A stretch of 6,589 nt of DNA from Phycisphaerae bacterium. Lineage in GTDB: Bacteria; Planctomycetota; Phycisphaerae; WQYP01. A program made the position numbers and the translations under genes. Of the stretch, positions 1-6,132 are shown piece after piece. How positions within the stretch are numbered: position 1 is the stretch's first letter; every line of letters starts with the position of its first letter. The notes under the pieces were generated by a model that ran no database searches, was not told where the DNA came from, and was given only the letters and a program-made list of their open reading frames with translations. The stretch spans positions 1-6,589 of the forward strand of contig JABEVA010000078.1 in NCBI GenBank assembly GCA_013044065.1, written 5' to 3'.

Positions 1-183
1 GGAGGTGGACTCCAGCGAAGCCCTGAGGTGATGAGCCTGCTCGAATGTGGTGGCGGACAGGATAGGACGGATAAACCACGCATTACTCTTACCAAAGGCC
101 GCCAAGATGGCGGTACACCCACCACATGCCTTGGCACCGGATCCTGCCTTGATCACCAGCCGCTCTCTGATACCGGGACTCAT
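1..183 (-). CDS. Possible partial ORF of unknown function, cut by left edge
   Basis: An open frame of 61 codons begins with ATG at 183-181 (MSPGIRERLVIKAG...) and runs without a stop off the left edge of the window. I recognise no domain. The translation looks moderately protein-like, with mixed hydrophobic and charged residues, two nearby CxxC-type cysteines (ACGGC) and a short hydrophobic stretch (AILAAF). Against it: no Shine-Dalgarno sequence precedes the ATG, and the plus-strand frame over the same bases is also open (1-195). The stretch could therefore be non-coding DNA that happens to lack stops, or a repeat. If real, it follows metH on the same strand after about 130 bases. Confidence is low. 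Confidence 0.25.
   Translation of the reverse strand, partial: MSPGIRERLVIKAGSGAKACGGCTAILAAFGKSNAWFIRPILSATTFEQAHHLRASLESTS
99..113. repeat. Perfect short inverted repeat (hairpin) downstream of metH
   Basis: CCGCCA-AGA-TGGCGG is a perfect 6-bp stem with a 3-base loop. It lies about 200 bases beyond the metH stop. No run of T follows it on either strand, so it does not look like a normal intrinsic terminator. It also falls inside the doubtful left-edge open frame and may be coincidental. Confidence 0.4.
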
Positions 184-313
184 TTGATGCGATAAGGGCT
201 TAGCGTTGTCAACATGGCCTTGACTACTGCAAGATCGCAAATTTATACCTGCATCCTGGCTCTGCGCGGTGCAACGCCAACGCGATTGATAAAATCTCAA
301 AGTTGGAAGAAAG
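184..313. other. Intergenic stretch after metH, nothing identified
   Basis: Between the metH stop and the doubtful left-edge frame I see only very short frames on either strand. There is no GC-rich hairpin followed by T residues, no tRNA-like fold and no obvious repeat array. A tandem GCGTTG GCGTTG (minus strand, near 275-286) is present but too short to interpret. Confidence 0.4.
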
Positions 314-3300
314 TCAGTCCACGTTGAAGTAGCGGGCGTCGGGATGATGGACGATCAGGGCGGAAGTGGATTGTTCGGGTTGAATCATCCAATTTTCAGA
401 GAGCGTGCAACCGATCCGTGACGGATCCAGCAGATCAAAAAGCTTTTCCTCATCCTGCAAATCCGGGCAGGCCGGATAGCCGAAGCTGTAACGGCATCCT
501 TGAAAATGGCAGGCGAAAATATCCCGCATGGTGGGGCCGTCTCGTCCGGCAATACCCCATTCCTGACGCACCCGCTTATGCCACATCTCGGCCAGCGCTT
601 CGGCAATCTGTACGCCAATACCATGCATGTACAGGTATTCAGTGAAATCTCCCTGCTCGAAGAGTTGCTTCTCATAAAGGGCCATCTGTGGGCCGGCGGT
701 AACACACTGCATGGCCACCACATCCATCTTTCCGGAATCAACCGGATGGAAAAAGTCAGCCAGACACCACCGCTTTTTTGCAGGTTGGCGTGGAAAATGA
801 AACCGCAAGCGCGGAGTCTTTTGATCCTGTTGATAGATAAGCAAATCGTTCCGGTCGCTTTGCGCATAGAAATACCCATAAACCACCTGAGGGTTGAGCA
901 ATTTCAGATCGCGGCACTTTTGCTTGATACGGGTGAAAATGGGTTGAACTTTTTCCTGTGTCCAGCGGCGAAAGTCATCGCGTGACATGGTGCCGCTCTT
1001 AAATTGCCATTGTCCACGAAACAACGCCACCTCATCAATATAAGGATAAACGGCATCCAGCGGAATATCCTTGACCACACGACTGCCATAAAATGGCAAA
1101 GGGGGGACAGGGTTGTCGTGGCGAATGTCCGACGGGGCATATTGTGTCTGGTCCGGTTGGGCCGCAACTGCTGTTGATGGCACGGCCGGCACGGCGGCTT
1201 TGCCGGTGGGGGGGGCGCAGCGTGCTGCCGCCAACTCCTGGCTTTCACCGGTGGCCATGAGAATTTCTTGCGTGCGGCCCGTACACAGGTAATCCATCAC
1301 TTTCAGGCCTTCAAAAGCGTCTTTGCCATAAAAGAGGGGCCCTTTGTAAATCTGTCGGAGGTCGGATTCCACATATTTGCGGGTCAGGGCGGCACCACCA
1401 AGAATCACGGGTATTGTCAGACCCAGCCGATTAAGCTCCATCAGATCTTCGCGCATGACCAGAGTGGATTTTACCAGCAGGCCGGAAAGACCGATGGCGT
1501 GGGCTTCGTGCTTTTTAGCCGCGTCAATGACATTGGAGATCGGCTGCTTGATACCCAGGTTAAAGACGCTGTAGCCGTTGTTGGATAAAATAATATCCAC
1601 CAGATTTTTCCCAATGTCATGCACATCTCCTTTGACGGTAGCGAGCACCAGGCGGCCACGGGTTTGGCCTTGGGTCTTGGGAAGATGCGGCTCAAGATAG
1701 GCTACGGCGACCTTCATGACTTCCGCACTCTGCAAGACGAATGGCAACTGCATTTGGCCGCTGCCAAAAAGCTCCCCTACGGTTTTCATGCCTTCCAACA
1801 GGTGATCGTTGATAACCGCCAGGGGTGGATATTTTTGCAGGGCCTCATCAAGGTGTTGGTGTAGATTTTGCCGATCCCCGTCGATGATATGCCGCCGGAG
1901 CCGCTGTTCCAGTGGCAGCTTTTCAACGGCCTCGGTGACACGGGTGGGGGCGCCGATGGTGCTTAAAAGCTCCAGCGGGCGGTACCCGTCACGCGAGCGG
2001 TCATAAATTAAATCCAAGGCCCACTGATAGTGTTCCGGATCGATTTTATTGCGGGGTAGAATTTTACTGAAATGCACAATGGCCGACGTTAGGCCTGCCT
2101 TGACACATTCATCAAAAAACGCGCTATTGATCACCGACCGAGCATAGGGCTTTAAACCAAAGGATACGTTGGAAAGTCCCAGCGTGGTATGAGAGTTGGG
2201 AAATTCTTGAGCGATGCGACGGATTCCTTCAATAGTCTCCAGGGCCAGTTGACGCACTTCTTCCTGGCCGGTAACAATGGGGAAAATCAGCGGATCAAAA
2301 TAAATGTCGGTTTCCAAAATACCGTATTTGTTTACCAGCAGATCATAAAGCCGCCGGGCGATGGCCACCTTGCGCTCGGCGGTTTTGCCCATGGCCTCAG
2401 ATTTATCTTCATCAATGGTGCCGGCCACAATCGCAGCACCATAGCGGCGCAGCAGTCGGCACATCTTGGCGAGTTTTTCTTCGCCGTCTTCCAGGTTAAT
2501 GGAATTGACAATGCACTTGCCCGGTGCCACCTGCAGGCCCGCTTCAATCACATCCAATTGGGTAGAATCAATCATCAATGGAGCGGCCACCTCTTTGGCA
2601 AACCGCCGCACGACCTCGTACATATCTGGAGCGCCGGGTCGGCCCACATAATCCACACACACATCCACTGCGTGTGACCCTTCCTTCACCTGTTGGCGGC
2701 CCATCGCCACCAAGCCGTCCCAATCCGCAGTTACCAGGAGTTCTTTGAATTTTTTCGATCCATTGGTGTTGGTGCGTTCACCGATGATGAGAAGGGAATT
2801 GTCCTGGCGAGCAGGTACGGCCGCATAAAGAGAAGAAATCTGGGCCGTGCGGGCGTTGGGTTGACGACGGAAGGCCGCGCGGGGCAGGGGGGTAAGGTCG
2901 GCCACAGCCGTGGCTACACGGCGAATGTGTTCCGGCGTGGTCCCACAGCAGCCGCCGACAATATTCACGCCAAATTTGCATACAAATTCGACGTGGGCGG
3001 CGGCCAATTCATCGGGTCCCAGTGGAAAATGGGTACGACCTTCGCTTAAAACGGGCAAGCCGGCATTGGGCTGTACAGAAATGAATCGGGTGCAGTGTCG
3101 CGCCAGCGTTTCCACGTGCGGGCGCATCAATTCCGGGCCGGTGGCGCAGTTCATTCCCAAAACGTCAATGGGCAAGGCTTCCAGGGTGGCAATCGCCGCT
3201 TCCATTTCCGTGCCCAGCAGCATCGTTCCCACGGTTTCCATCGTGACTTGCAACATCACCGGAATACGTCTTCGCATCTCGCGCATGGCGTCAAATGCCG

Positions 3301-3895
3301 CGATGACGGCTACTTTGGCCTGCAATAGGTCAAAGCATGTTTCAATTATAATAGCATCAACTCCGCCCTCCAGCAGGCCACGAATTTGTTCTAGGTAGGA
3401 ATCGTGCATGATGGCAAAGGTGGTATTACCCAAGGTAATGGCCTTAGTGCCCGGTCCCACCGAACCGGCCACAAACCGAGGTTTATTGGCGGTGGTGTAT
3501 TTTTGAGCTGCTCTGCGGGCAAGGCGGGCGGCGACGACATTGATTTCGTGACACCGCTCGGCCAGGCCGAACTCAGCTAGTACAATTTTACTCGCCCCAA
3601 AGGTATCGGTCTCAACCGTGTCGGATCCGGCGGCATAGTAGCTGGCATGAATTTTCTCAATAACATCGGGGCGGCTTAGCACCAGAACTTCAGGGCAGTT
3701 TTCCAAATTCCAAAAATCCGCCAGAGGCAGGTTCGCTTCAAAAATCTGCGTGCCCAACCCGCCGTCAAATACCATCACCCGTCGACTCAGTAGATCTAGA
3801 AACGGATGTTCTACCATGGGGCGGTCGTAAACCGGATCATACGCCACGGCACAATGGGCTTGGGGCGTTGATGAATGAGTATTGGCTTCTGACAT
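314..3895 (-). CDS. metH: Cobalamin-dependent methionine synthase MetH, full length
   Basis: A cytoplasmic enzyme that transfers the methyl group of 5-methyltetrahydrofolate to homocysteine through cobalamin, giving methionine. At 1193 residues it is close to the usual size (E. coli about 1227). All four modules are visible. The homocysteine-binding domain covers about 35-335, with DGGLGTQ at 44-50 and zinc ligands C250, C316 and C317 (GMNCATGP; GGCCGTTPEH). The pterin-binding domain covers about 366-630 (IGERTNTNGS at 371). The cobalamin cap and Rossmann domains cover about 655-880, with DxHxxG at D757-H759-G762 and S804/S810, at the same numbering as E. coli. An Ala/Pro-rich linker spans about 885-930, followed by the SAM-dependent reactivation domain to the end (YIDEVALFRGQWQ at 952; RYSFGYPACPD at 1135). 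Start: ATG at 3895 is preceded by AGGCGG at 9 bases; M27 (3817) lacks such a site. It is the last gene of the tandem set, 17 bases after the pseudouridine synthase. No B12 riboswitch is visible in the window. Confidence 0.98.
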   Translation of the reverse strand: MSEANTHSSTPQAHCAVAYDPVYDRPMVEHPFLDLLSRRVMVFDGGLGTQIFEANLPLADFWNLENCPEVLVLSRPDVIEKIHASYYAAGSDTVETDTFGASKIVLAEFGLAERCHEINVVAARLARRAAQKYTTANKPRFVAGSVGPGTKAITLGNTTFAIMHDSYLEQIRGLLEGGVDAIIIETCFDLLQAKVAVIAAFDAMREMRRRIPVMLQVTMETVGTMLLGTEMEAAIATLEALPIDVLGMNCATGPELMRPHVETLARHCTRFISVQPNAGLPVLSEGRTHFPLGPDELAAAHVEFVCKFGVNIVGGCCGTTPEHIRRVATAVADLTPLPRAAFRRQPNARTAQISSLYAAVPARQDNSLLIIGERTNTNGSKKFKELLVTADWDGLVAMGRQQVKEGSHAVDVCVDYVGRPGAPDMYEVVRRFAKEVAAPLMIDSTQLDVIEAGLQVAPGKCIVNSINLEDGEEKLAKMCRLLRRYGAAIVAGTIDEDKSEAMGKTAERKVAIARRLYDLLVNKYGILETDIYFDPLIFPIVTGQEEVRQLALETIEGIRRIAQEFPNSHTTLGLSNVSFGLKPYARSVINSAFFDECVKAGLTSAIVHFSKILPRNKIDPEHYQWALDLIYDRSRDGYRPLELLSTIGAPTRVTEAVEKLPLEQRLRRHIIDGDRQNLHQHLDEALQKYPPLAVINDHLLEGMKTVGELFGSGQMQLPFVLQSAEVMKVAVAYLEPHLPKTQGQTRGRLVLATVKGDVHDIGKNLVDIILSNNGYSVFNLGIKQPISNVIDAAKKHEAHAIGLSGLLVKSTLVMREDLMELNRLGLTIPVILGGAALTRKYVESDLRQIYKGPLFYGKDAFEGLKVMDYLCTGRTQEILMATGESQELAAARCAPPTGKAAVPAVPSTAVAAQPDQTQYAPSDIRHDNPVPPLPFYGSRVVKDIPLDAVYPYIDEVALFRGQWQFKSGTMSRDDFRRWTQEKVQPIFTRIKQKCRDLKLLNPQVVYGYFYAQSDRNDLLIYQQDQKTPRLRFHFPRQPAKKRWCLADFFHPVDSGKMDVVAMQCVTAGPQMALYEKQLFEQGDFTEYLYMHGIGVQIAEALAEMWHKRVRQEWGIAGRDGPTMRDIFACHFQGCRYSFGYPACPDLQDEEKLFDLLDPSRIGCTLSENWMIQPEQSTSALIVHHPDARYFNVD

Positions 3896-3904
3896 CAGCT
3901 AAGA

Positions 3905-3910
3905 CCGCCT
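3905..3910 (-). promoter_or_regulatory. Ribosome binding site of metH
   Basis: AGGCGG (minus strand) matches the AGGAGG consensus at five of six bases and lies 9 bases before the ATG at 3895. It sits inside the 17-base gap after the upstream stop codon and favours the longer MetH start over the internal M27. Confidence 0.6.
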
Positions 3911-3912
3911 GC

Positions 3913-4932
3913 TTATAACTGGCCATAACGCGGCCGGGGTCTGGGTACGCGGGGTCCGCGCGCCGGTTCATGCCAACCCCGCTTGGGGCGCAAAACCGCT
4001 CGCACCATGGCTCCTGGTTTAACCTTGCGCACAGGTGGTTGCCACAGTTCGGCGGTGTTAATAGGTTCGTTGGCCGCGGTATCCATGGGGGGACCTTCCT
4101 TAGCCAGGCGTTTGCGTTCCTTTTCCATTTCCTTTTCTTCATACCATGCCTGGGTGGCCGCCTGTTTGGATTCGTGAAATTCCGGCGAACTGGCTTTGAA
4201 AAGCCACTGTACTTCCCAGGCTTCCAGAGGCCGGCATTGGCCTGGGGCCAAGCCCTTAAGGGTTATTTTTTCGGCAATGGCCACACGCAGAATGTCGCGC
4301 ACCTTATGACCAGCTTTGGCCAAAACCCGCCCCACCTCCTGGTTTTTCGCTTCGATGAGTTTTACTTCCAGCAGCGTATAGCGTCGTTCACGGGCGAGCA
4401 CACGCACGGATAGGCCCCCGGTGCGGATGGGTTTGTCCGTGCCGTCGGCGGGGCCGAGCCACGCCCCCTTTTTTATACTTTCCACGGCAGGGGAGGCCAT
4501 ACGCCCATCCACCTGAACGATGTAGGTTTTCTCCACACCGTATCGCGGATGCGTGAGTCGATGGGCCAGTTCGCCGTCATTGGTCATCAGAATCAGTCCG
4601 CGGGCATCCATGTCCAGACGGCCCACGGAAAACAGGCGTTGGGGCACTTTGGGCATGAGGTCATAAACGGTTTTTCTACCTGCGGGGTCTTTGGTGGTGA
4701 CCAATATTCCTTTGGGTTTGTTGAGGATGTAATAAACTTGTGATTCCGGGGCGAGCACCGCAAGCAGGCGTTCATCCACGGTGATTTTGTCGGTTTGCGG
4801 ATCAATGAGGACTGGAAGTTTGGTGCGTACCTCGTCATTTACGCGCACTTTTCCGGCCAAGATCATGTCTTCGCAGGCACGGCGTGACCCAACGCCACAA
4901 TCGGCCATAAACTTTTGTAATCTGAGTTTCAT
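3913..4932 (-). CDS. rluB: RNA pseudouridine synthase, RsuA/RluB family
   Basis: An enzyme predicted to isomerise a specific uridine of ribosomal RNA to pseudouridine. The chosen product has 339 residues. An S4 RNA-binding domain lies at about 1-48 (MKLRLQKFMADCGVGSRRACE). The catalytic domain covers about 65-245, with NKPKG at 71-75 and the family active-site motif GRLDMDARGL at 104-113, in which D107 is the expected catalytic aspartate, then TNDGELAHRLTHP. The late conserved segment reads EAKNQEVGRVL (194-204) where the family usually has E-G-x-N-R-x-V-R-R-M, a notable drift. Residues about 247-339 form a charged tail, first Glu/Lys-rich and then Arg/Pro-rich (RGPRVPRPRPRYGQL). Start: the ATG at 4932 has GGAG 9 bases upstream; the frame extends to a TTG at 4959, which is less likely. 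The tail and size resemble RluB (23S rRNA) more than the shorter RsuA (16S rRNA), but the target cannot be fixed from sequence alone. Confidence 0.9.
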   Translation of the reverse strand: MKLRLQKFMADCGVGSRRACEDMILAGKVRVNDEVRTKLPVLIDPQTDKITVDERLLAVLAPESQVYYILNKPKGILVTTKDPAGRKTVYDLMPKVPQRLFSVGRLDMDARGLILMTNDGELAHRLTHPRYGVEKTYIVQVDGRMASPAVESIKKGAWLGPADGTDKPIRTGGLSVRVLARERRYTLLEVKLIEAKNQEVGRVLAKAGHKVRDILRVAIAEKITLKGLAPGQCRPLEAWEVQWLFKASSPEFHESKQAATQAWYEEKEMEKERKRLAKEGPPMDTAANEPINTAELWQPPVRKVKPGAMVRAVLRPKRGWHEPARGPRVPRPRPRYGQL

Positions 4933-4941
4933 ATTTGACTT

Positions 4942-4945
4942 CTCC
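4942..4945 (-). promoter_or_regulatory. Ribosome binding site deciding the pseudouridine synthase start
   Basis: GGAG (minus strand, in ATGGAGAAGTC) lies 9 bases before the ATG at 4932, from which the protein begins directly with its S4 domain. This argues against the upstream in-frame ATG at 4947 and TTG at 4959. Confidence 0.7.
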
Positions 4946-4969
4946 ATAACACGTCGCAACGGCCCTTAT

Positions 4970-6010
4970 TCAGGCAGTTTCGGGCAATCTTATCTCCAGC
5001 CGCACACAATCACTGACCACGCACACGCGGGCATCTTCGAGTCCCGCGGGCAAAAACACAACATCCCCGCGCGTAAAGGCAGTGGGGCCGATTCCACGGG
5101 CCTGAATCAGGCCTTGACCGGCCACAATAATCCAAATTCCTGCATGTCCGGACTCCAAGGTCTGAACGCCGCCGCTCCAGCCAATGCGCGAAATCTTAAA
5201 ATGCGCACAACTAACCAGTGTATCCGCCAAACCACCTTGAGGGCAAATCTGCACCGTACGCACAGTGGAATCCGGGGAAGGGGCGGCAAAGTCGATGGCC
5301 TCCAGAGCGGCCTCTATGTGCAGCGCTCGGGGCTTACCACCAGGTCCCAGACGGTTCCAGTCAAAGAGACGAAAGGTGGTGTCGCTGGGGGTTTGCACCT
5401 CCGCCACAAGTATTCCCGCCCCCAAGGCATGGACGGTGCCCGATGGCAAATAATGGAAATCTCCGGCCCGAATCCGAATCGAATTCAGCACCGATTCCAC
5501 TTGCCCTTGGTCCAAGGCACGACGCAGCGTTTCTTTATCCACACCGGGCTGGAGCCCCTTAAAAATTCTGGCCCCAGGTTCCGCAGCAAGGACGTACCAA
5601 GCCTCACTTTTAAGGTTGGCACCTGGGTGGTTGCGGCAATAGGCCGCATCAGGATGGACCTGTACGGAAAGATCCGCATGAGCATCCAGAAACTTGACCA
5701 GCAACGGTACGCGACCATCGGCTCCGAGGCGCATTGGTCCAACCAGTTGAAGGGCGCAATCATGGGCCATCTGACCGATGGTGCGCCCCGTCCACGGGCC
5801 ATTGGCCACACGGCTGCTAAGGCTACCATCAGGATTGGCCCCGCGGGAATCAGATTGGACGGAACCGGGTGCCAAGTCCGCGAATTCCCAGGATTCCCCG
5901 ACGTTGTGCGTGCGCAATTCACCGGGCACCGGGCGTCCCAGCGTCTGATAAAGATTTTTTCCGCCCCATATCCGCTCTTGGAATACGGGGACAAATTTCA
6001 GCGGATACAT
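4970..6010 (-). CDS. manA: Mannose-6-phosphate isomerase, class I (ManA)
   Basis: A zinc enzyme that interconverts mannose 6-phosphate and fructose 6-phosphate, linking mannose use or GDP-mannose supply to glycolysis in the cytoplasm. The product has 346 residues, near the short (Bacillus-like) type I family. It opens with the typical MYPLKFVPVFQERIWGG. The cupin metal site is visible: Q117 and H119 in SVQVHPD, E136 in LKSEAWYVL, and H194 in LPSGTVHAL. The substrate-side signature QTPSDTTFRLFDWNR is at 206-220, with R214 as the likely catalytic arginine. A C-terminal cupin-like half follows (IWIIVAGQG; GDVVFLPAG). Start: ATG at 6010 has AGGAG 9 bases upstream. The frame continues to a TTG at 6061, but those 17 extra residues do not look like the family. 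It is the first gene of the minus-strand set, 37 bases ahead of the pseudouridine synthase. Sugar isomerisation has no direct link to methionine synthesis, so its place in this transcript is unexplained. Confidence 0.95.
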   Translation of the reverse strand: MYPLKFVPVFQERIWGGKNLYQTLGRPVPGELRTHNVGESWEFADLAPGSVQSDSRGANPDGSLSSRVANGPWTGRTIGQMAHDCALQLVGPMRLGADGRVPLLVKFLDAHADLSVQVHPDAAYCRNHPGANLKSEAWYVLAAEPGARIFKGLQPGVDKETLRRALDQGQVESVLNSIRIRAGDFHYLPSGTVHALGAGILVAEVQTPSDTTFRLFDWNRLGPGGKPRALHIEAALEAIDFAAPSPDSTVRTVQICPQGGLADTLVSCAHFKISRIGWSGGVQTLESGHAGIWIIVAGQGLIQARGIGPTAFTRGDVVFLPAGLEDARVCVVSDCVRLEIRLPETA

Positions 6011-6019
6011 CACCGCAGG

Positions 6020-6024
6020 CTCCT
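6020..6024 (-). promoter_or_regulatory. Ribosome binding site of manA
   Basis: AGGAG on the minus strand, 9 bases before the ATG at 6010. It supports this start over the TTG at 6061. Confidence 0.75.
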
Positions 6025-6050
6025 GGTGGCAGGGTTCATTTCCGGTGTGC

Positions 6051-6065
6051 CGGCTTGCCAAGCCG
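6051..6065. promoter_or_regulatory. Candidate operator: 15-base perfect palindrome
   Basis: CGGCTTG-C-CAAGCCG has two perfect 7-base arms around one central base. It lies near the middle of the divergent region and covers the predicted -35 element of the regulator gene (TTGCCA, 6055-6060). A symmetric site of this kind is what a dimeric winged-helix repressor would bind. That the neighbouring ArsR-type protein binds it is inference. Confidence 0.5.
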
Positions 6066-6083
6066 ATCCTTTTCCTTTATCAT
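6055..6083 (+). promoter_or_regulatory. Predicted sigma-70-like promoter of the ArsR-type gene
   Basis: TTGCCA (6055-6060, five of six bases of TTGACA) and TATCAT (6078-6083, five of six of TATAAT) are separated by exactly 17 bases. The expected transcription start, about 7 bases further on, would be near 6090. That is almost on the ATG at 6093 and fits the absence of a Shine-Dalgarno sequence there. Confidence 0.5.
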
Positions 6084-6087
6084 TGTA
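6082..6087 (-). promoter_or_regulatory. Possible -10 element for the manA-rluB-metH transcript
   Basis: TACAAT on the minus strand matches TATAAT at five of six bases. Its partner at 17 bases spacing is only TGGCAA (6110-6105), a weak -35. It would give a leader of roughly 65 bases before manA. The hexamer overlaps the inverted-repeat arm at 6084-6093, so a protein bound there could block it. Confidence 0.3.
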
Positions 6088-6132
6088 TCCGGATGAACGG
6101 ATTATTGCCACAGAAAGCTTCCTCCGGATACA
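6084..6132. repeat. 10-base perfect inverted repeat around the regulator's start, with a third partial copy
   Basis: TGTATCCGGA (6084-6093) and TCCGGATACA (6123-6132) are exact reverse complements, 29 bases apart. The core CGGATACA also occurs at 6002-6009, across the manA start codon. One arm spans the regulator's predicted transcription start and ATG. These may be additional binding sites for the regulator or chance similarity; two of the three copies lie in coding sequence. Confidence 0.4.

Larger units (their letters stand above)
6011..6092. promoter_or_regulatory. Divergent promoter region between manA and the ArsR-type regulator
   Basis: This 82-base gap holds the starts of two oppositely directed transcription units. 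It contains a 15-base perfect palindrome, a sigma-70-like promoter for the regulator, a minus-strand -10-like TACAAT (6087-6082), and one arm of a 10-base inverted repeat at the regulator's start codon. It is too short for a known riboswitch upstream of either gene. The layout suits an autoregulating regulator that also controls the facing operon; that is inference. Confidence 0.65.

Noticed and set aside
184..313. Intrinsic terminator after metH
   Set aside because: No GC-rich stem followed by a T-run is present on the minus strand; the only perfect hairpin (99-113) is far downstream and lacks T residues.
2189..3398. Open plus-strand frames of about 160 codons opposite metH
   Set aside because: They are shadows of the metH coding strand; MetH is intact and highly conserved over this whole stretch, and the antisense translations show no domain.
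3896..3912. Possible cobalamin riboswitch or separate promoter for metH
   Set aside because: Only 17 bases separate metH from the preceding gene, and I see no B12-box-like element or riboswitch fold just upstream. The operon leader is also too short.
6011..6061. Longer ManA beginning at TTG 6061
   Set aside because: The extra 17 residues are unlike the family N-terminus, while ATG 6010 has an AGGAG at ideal spacing and starts with the typical MYPLKF. An AAGGA before the TTG is noted but less convincing.
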